From Clostridia bacterium (lineage in GTDB: Bacteria; Bacillota; Clostridia; Oscillospirales; CAG-272): a stretch of DNA of 7,698 nt. Position 1 is the first letter of the stretch. Every line of letters begins with the position of its first letter. The notes beneath the pieces are model-generated. The model was not told where the DNA came from, ran no database searches, and saw only the letters and a list, made by a program, of their open reading frames with translations. This document shows, piece by piece, positions 5,575 to 7,698 of this stretch. The stretch is taken from contig JAGAUC010000074.1 of NCBI GenBank assembly GCA_017621015.1, positions 1 through 7,698 of the forward strand. Reading direction: 5' to 3'. The position numbers were made by a program, and so were the translations under genes.

Positions 5575-7293
5575 ATGAAACGCAAAATCATTCTCAACGC
5601 GGTTATAGTTGCAATCATGTTGGCTCTGTTCATCGTGCTTTCCCTCATCGTAGACAACGGCGCTGTGGGACAGTATATGGACGCCGACGGATTCATTATG
5701 ACCGAAGAAGAAGTGGCGGCATACGTAGCCGATGGCGGTGACCTCGAGGAGCTCTCGACGGTGGATACCCCCTACTACGCTACATACCTTGCCCTTCTGC
5801 CCCCCGTCATCGCCATCGTTCTGGCGCTGATCACCAAGGAGGTATTCTCCTCTCTGTTCCTCGGTGTGCTCTCGGGCGCACTCCTGGCCAACAACTTTAA
5901 CCCGGTTGGTACGCTGACCACCATTGTAAGCGACGGCTTTATCGCGTCGGTTGCCGATGCTTGGAACGCAGGTATCCTTATGTTCCTTGTGCTTCTGGGT
6001 ATGATGGTCGCTCTGATCAACAAGGCAGGCGGCTCCCGTGCCTTTGGTGCGTGGGCTGAATCGCACGTCAAGACCCGCGTCGGTGCACAGCTTGCCACCT
6101 TCGCTCTCGGCGTACTGATTTTCGTTGATGACTACTTCAACTGCCTGACCGTTGGTAGCGTTATGCGTCCGGTTGCGGATAGCAAGAACGTTTCGCGTGC
6201 TAAGCTCGCGTACCTCATCGACGCTACCGCCGCTCCCGTTTGCATGATCGCTCCCATTTCCTCGTGGGCGGCTGCTGTTGCGGGCGTTGTGGTTTCGGTA
6301 AACGGTCTTTCCCTGTTTATCAAGGCCATTCCCTACAATTTCTACTCGCTTCTCACCATCGTTATGATCCTCTTTATCACGCTGGCTAAGTTCGATTACG
6401 GACCTATGAAGAAGCACGAGAAGAACGCCCTGAACGGCGACCTCTTCTCCGAGGGTGAGCGCCACACGGGCGACGGCGAGGAGGCCGAGTACAACGCAAA
6501 GGGTCGCGTGATCGATCTGGTTCTTCCCGTTGTATTCCTCATCATTGCCTGCATCATTGGCATGATCTACACTGGTGGCTTCTTTGACGGCGAGACCTTT
6601 GTAAACTCCTTTGCAAACTGTGATGCTTCGGTTGGTCTGGCTCTCGGCTCTGCCGTTGCCGTTATCTTCACGGCCATCTACTTGATCGCGCGCCGCGTGA
6701 TCTCCTTCAAGGATGCTATGGCTTCGCTTCCCAAGGGCTTCTGCGCTATGGTTCCCGCCATCCTTATCCTTTGCTTCGCTTGGACGCTGAACGGCGTAAC
6801 CGGTACGCTTGGCGCTGCCGTATACGTTCACGACCTTATGAAGGGTGCGGCTGCCGGACTTACCATGCTCCTGCCCGCCATCATCTTCCTGGTGGCTTGC
6901 TTCCTTGCTTTTGCTACCGGTACCTCGTGGGGTACGTTCGGTATTCTTATCCCGATCGTTACTGCCATCTTCCAGGTTGGTGCAGACGGCTCGATGCCCG
7001 AGCTGATGGTTATCGGTATCTCGGCTTGCCTTGCCGGTGCCGTTTGCGGTGACCACTGCTCGCCCATTTCGGATACCACCATTATGGCTTCCGCAGGTGC
7101 TCAGTGCAACCACGTAAATCACGTGTCCACACAGCTTCCCTACGCCATCACCGTAGCGGCTGTATCCTTTGTCTGCTTTATCCTTGCCGGCTTCATTCAG
7201 AACTGGCTGATCTGCCTTCCCATCGGTATCGTGCTTATGATCGCAACTCTGCTTGTGATCAAGGCCATCACCGCTAAGGCTGACAAGCAGTAA
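5575..7293 (+). CDS. NhaC-family transporter under lysine riboswitch control; probable lysine importer
   Basis: This 572-residue polytopic membrane protein belongs to the NhaC Na+/H+ antiporter family. Conserved stretches include FVDDYFNCLTVG at residues 183-194, APISSWAA at 226-233, GTSWGTFGI at 449-457, GDHCSPISDTTI at 492-503 and QLPYA at 520-524. A first hydrophobic helix (about 6-26) is followed by an acidic, soluble stretch (about 34-65), then many membrane helices. A charged cytoplasmic-type loop lies near 276-312. The ATG follows AAGAAAGGAA with rather long spacing. Because its only visible control is a lysine riboswitch, import of lysine, probably coupled to Na+ or H+, is more likely than pH homeostasis. 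From memory, comparative genomics linked such NhaC-type genes to lysine riboswitches under the name lysW. It is a single-gene unit between two terminators. The family is certain; the substrate is inferred from regulation. Confidence 0.92.
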   Translation: MKRKIILNAVIVAIMLALFIVLSLIVDNGAVGQYMDADGFIMTEEEVAAYVADGGDLEELSTVDTPYYATYLALLPPVIAIVLALITKEVFSSLFLGVLSGALLANNFNPVGTLTTIVSDGFIASVADAWNAGILMFLVLLGMMVALINKAGGSRAFGAWAESHVKTRVGAQLATFALGVLIFVDDYFNCLTVGSVMRPVADSKNVSRAKLAYLIDATAAPVCMIAPISSWAAAVAGVVVSVNGLSLFIKAIPYNFYSLLTIVMILFITLAKFDYGPMKKHEKNALNGDLFSEGERHTGDGEEAEYNAKGRVIDLVLPVVFLIIACIIGMIYTGGFFDGETFVNSFANCDASVGLALGSAVAVIFTAIYLIARRVISFKDAMASLPKGFCAMVPAILILCFAWTLNGVTGTLGAAVYVHDLMKGAAAGLTMLLPAIIFLVACFLAFATGTSWGTFGILIPIVTAIFQVGADGSMPELMVIGISACLAGAVCGDHCSPISDTTIMASAGAQCNHVNHVSTQLPYAITVAAVSFVCFILAGFIQNWLICLPIGIVLMIATLLVIKAITAKADKQ

Positions 7294-7307
7294 ACACAAA
7301 AACATTT

Positions 7308-7336
7308 GCGACGTGACCTTGGTCACGCCGCTTTTT
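7308..7336 (+). terminator. Intrinsic terminator after the NhaC-family gene
   Basis: CGTGAC (7312-7317) pairs with GTCACG (7322-7327) around a CTTG loop. The stem continues as GCG/CGC (7308-7310/7329-7331) after one A-C mismatch, then TTTTT at 7332-7336. It lies 14 bases past the transporter stop codon. The TGA stop of the leftward reading frame (7325-7323) falls inside this stem. In the leftward direction the U-run would be poor (GCAAATGTTTTTGTG), so it is mainly a rightward terminator. Confidence 0.85.
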
Positions 7337-7698
7337 CTATGAAATCATTTTGTAACTCCGCCGGCTCCTCCGCCCCCACGGTGTCCATGTTTACGGCGGC
7401 AAGTGCCAGCGCCACAGGCTTCTGAAGCTGGATCGGAACGTGCTTTTCCTTGGTGTTCTTAAAAAGCTGATTGAGCTCGTTCACAACCCCCTTGATCTTA
7501 AGCCGCATCTCGGTCTTACGTCTGCCCTCAACACCCTTTTTCCTCGATTCCTGATAACGCGCCGCAAGATCCCTTTGCTTCTGCTCGGCTTTCTCACGGT
7601 ACGCCGCAAGCGCCTCCTTGCCCTCCTGCTTGGCTTTTTCATAGGCACGCGCCTTTTCACGCGCAAGCACGCCCTTGATGGCACCCATAGACTCAAGA
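7323..7698 (-). CDS. C-terminal part of an unrecognised lysine/glutamate-rich protein, possibly a mobile-element remnant
   Basis: The frame is open to the right edge, so the 124 visible residues are the C-terminal end only; the Met encoded at 7688-7686 need not be the start. The visible part opens with a highly charged, probably coiled-coil stretch (about 65 residues, rich in Lys, Arg, Glu and Ala). A segment reading VVNELNQLF-TKEKHVPIQLQKPVALAL-VNMDTVGAEE follows, then a short ending and TGA. From memory, that segment resembles an internal part of very large multi-domain proteins carried by phages and conjugative elements of gut Clostridia, where the protein continues well beyond this point. 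If so, this copy is truncated at its C-terminus and is a remnant. No function can be assigned. A true gene ending here is also possible, since the reading frame is clean throughout what is visible. Confidence 0.5.
   Translation of the reverse strand, partial: LESMGAIKGVLAREKARAYEKAKQEGKEALAAYREKAEQKQRDLAARYQESRKKGVEGRRKTEMRLKIKGVVNELNQLFKNTKEKHVPIQLQKPVALALAAVNMDTVGAEEPAELQNDFIEKAA

Noticed and set aside
5464..7326. 620-codon antisense open frame opposite the NhaC-family gene.
   Set aside because: Its low-complexity, His/Asp/Gly/Arg-rich translation is typical of an antisense shadow; it also crosses the riboswitch terminator region and a proven membrane-protein frame.

Overview
The window reads like a chromosomal segment of an anaerobic, gut-type Firmicute (Clostridia). 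This is inferred from strong AGGAGG-type ribosome binding sites, SigA-type promoters with 17-bp spacers, a Gram-positive-style lysine riboswitch that ends in an intrinsic terminator, and the gene families present. Species cannot be named from the sequence alone. Most genes are ordinary housekeeping genes. The notable items are a broken htpG and a complete lysine riboswitch in front of an NhaC-family transporter.

Layout. At 17-658 (+) lies a cytoplasmic SGNH/GDSL hydrolase. It converges on ispE (694-1572, -), the CDP-ME kinase of the MEP isoprenoid pathway. The two share a perfect 16-bp hairpin that serves as a two-way terminator and contains the ispE stop codon. The 162-bp gap at 1573-1734 holds divergent promoters, a weak one for ispE and a near-consensus one (TTGACG-17-TATAAT) for the rightward genes. 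Those are an AI-2E-family membrane protein (1735-3087), the Hsp90 chaperone gene htpG (3121-4974), which has an in-frame TAA at codon 61, and a small TSCPD-domain cysteine protein (4974-5225) that overlaps the htpG stop by one base. No terminator is visible between these three, so they probably form one transcript.

The 349-bp gap at 5226-5574 is regulatory. It holds a perfect consensus promoter (TTGACA-17-TATAAT), a lysine riboswitch aptamer (5301-5461), a plausible antiterminator and a strong intrinsic terminator (5487-5525). Together these should switch off the following NhaC-family transporter (5575-7293) when lysine is plentiful, so the transporter most likely imports lysine despite its antiporter family name. 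A second hairpin terminator (7308-7336) closes this unit and also contains the stop codon of a leftward reading frame that enters from the right edge (7323-7698). That frame looks like a fragment of a large phage- or conjugative-element-type protein.

No tRNA, rRNA, CRISPR array or complete insertion sequence was seen. I did not find a convincing wholly new system. The most informative anomalies are the htpG nonsense codon and the probable mobile-element remnant at the right edge.
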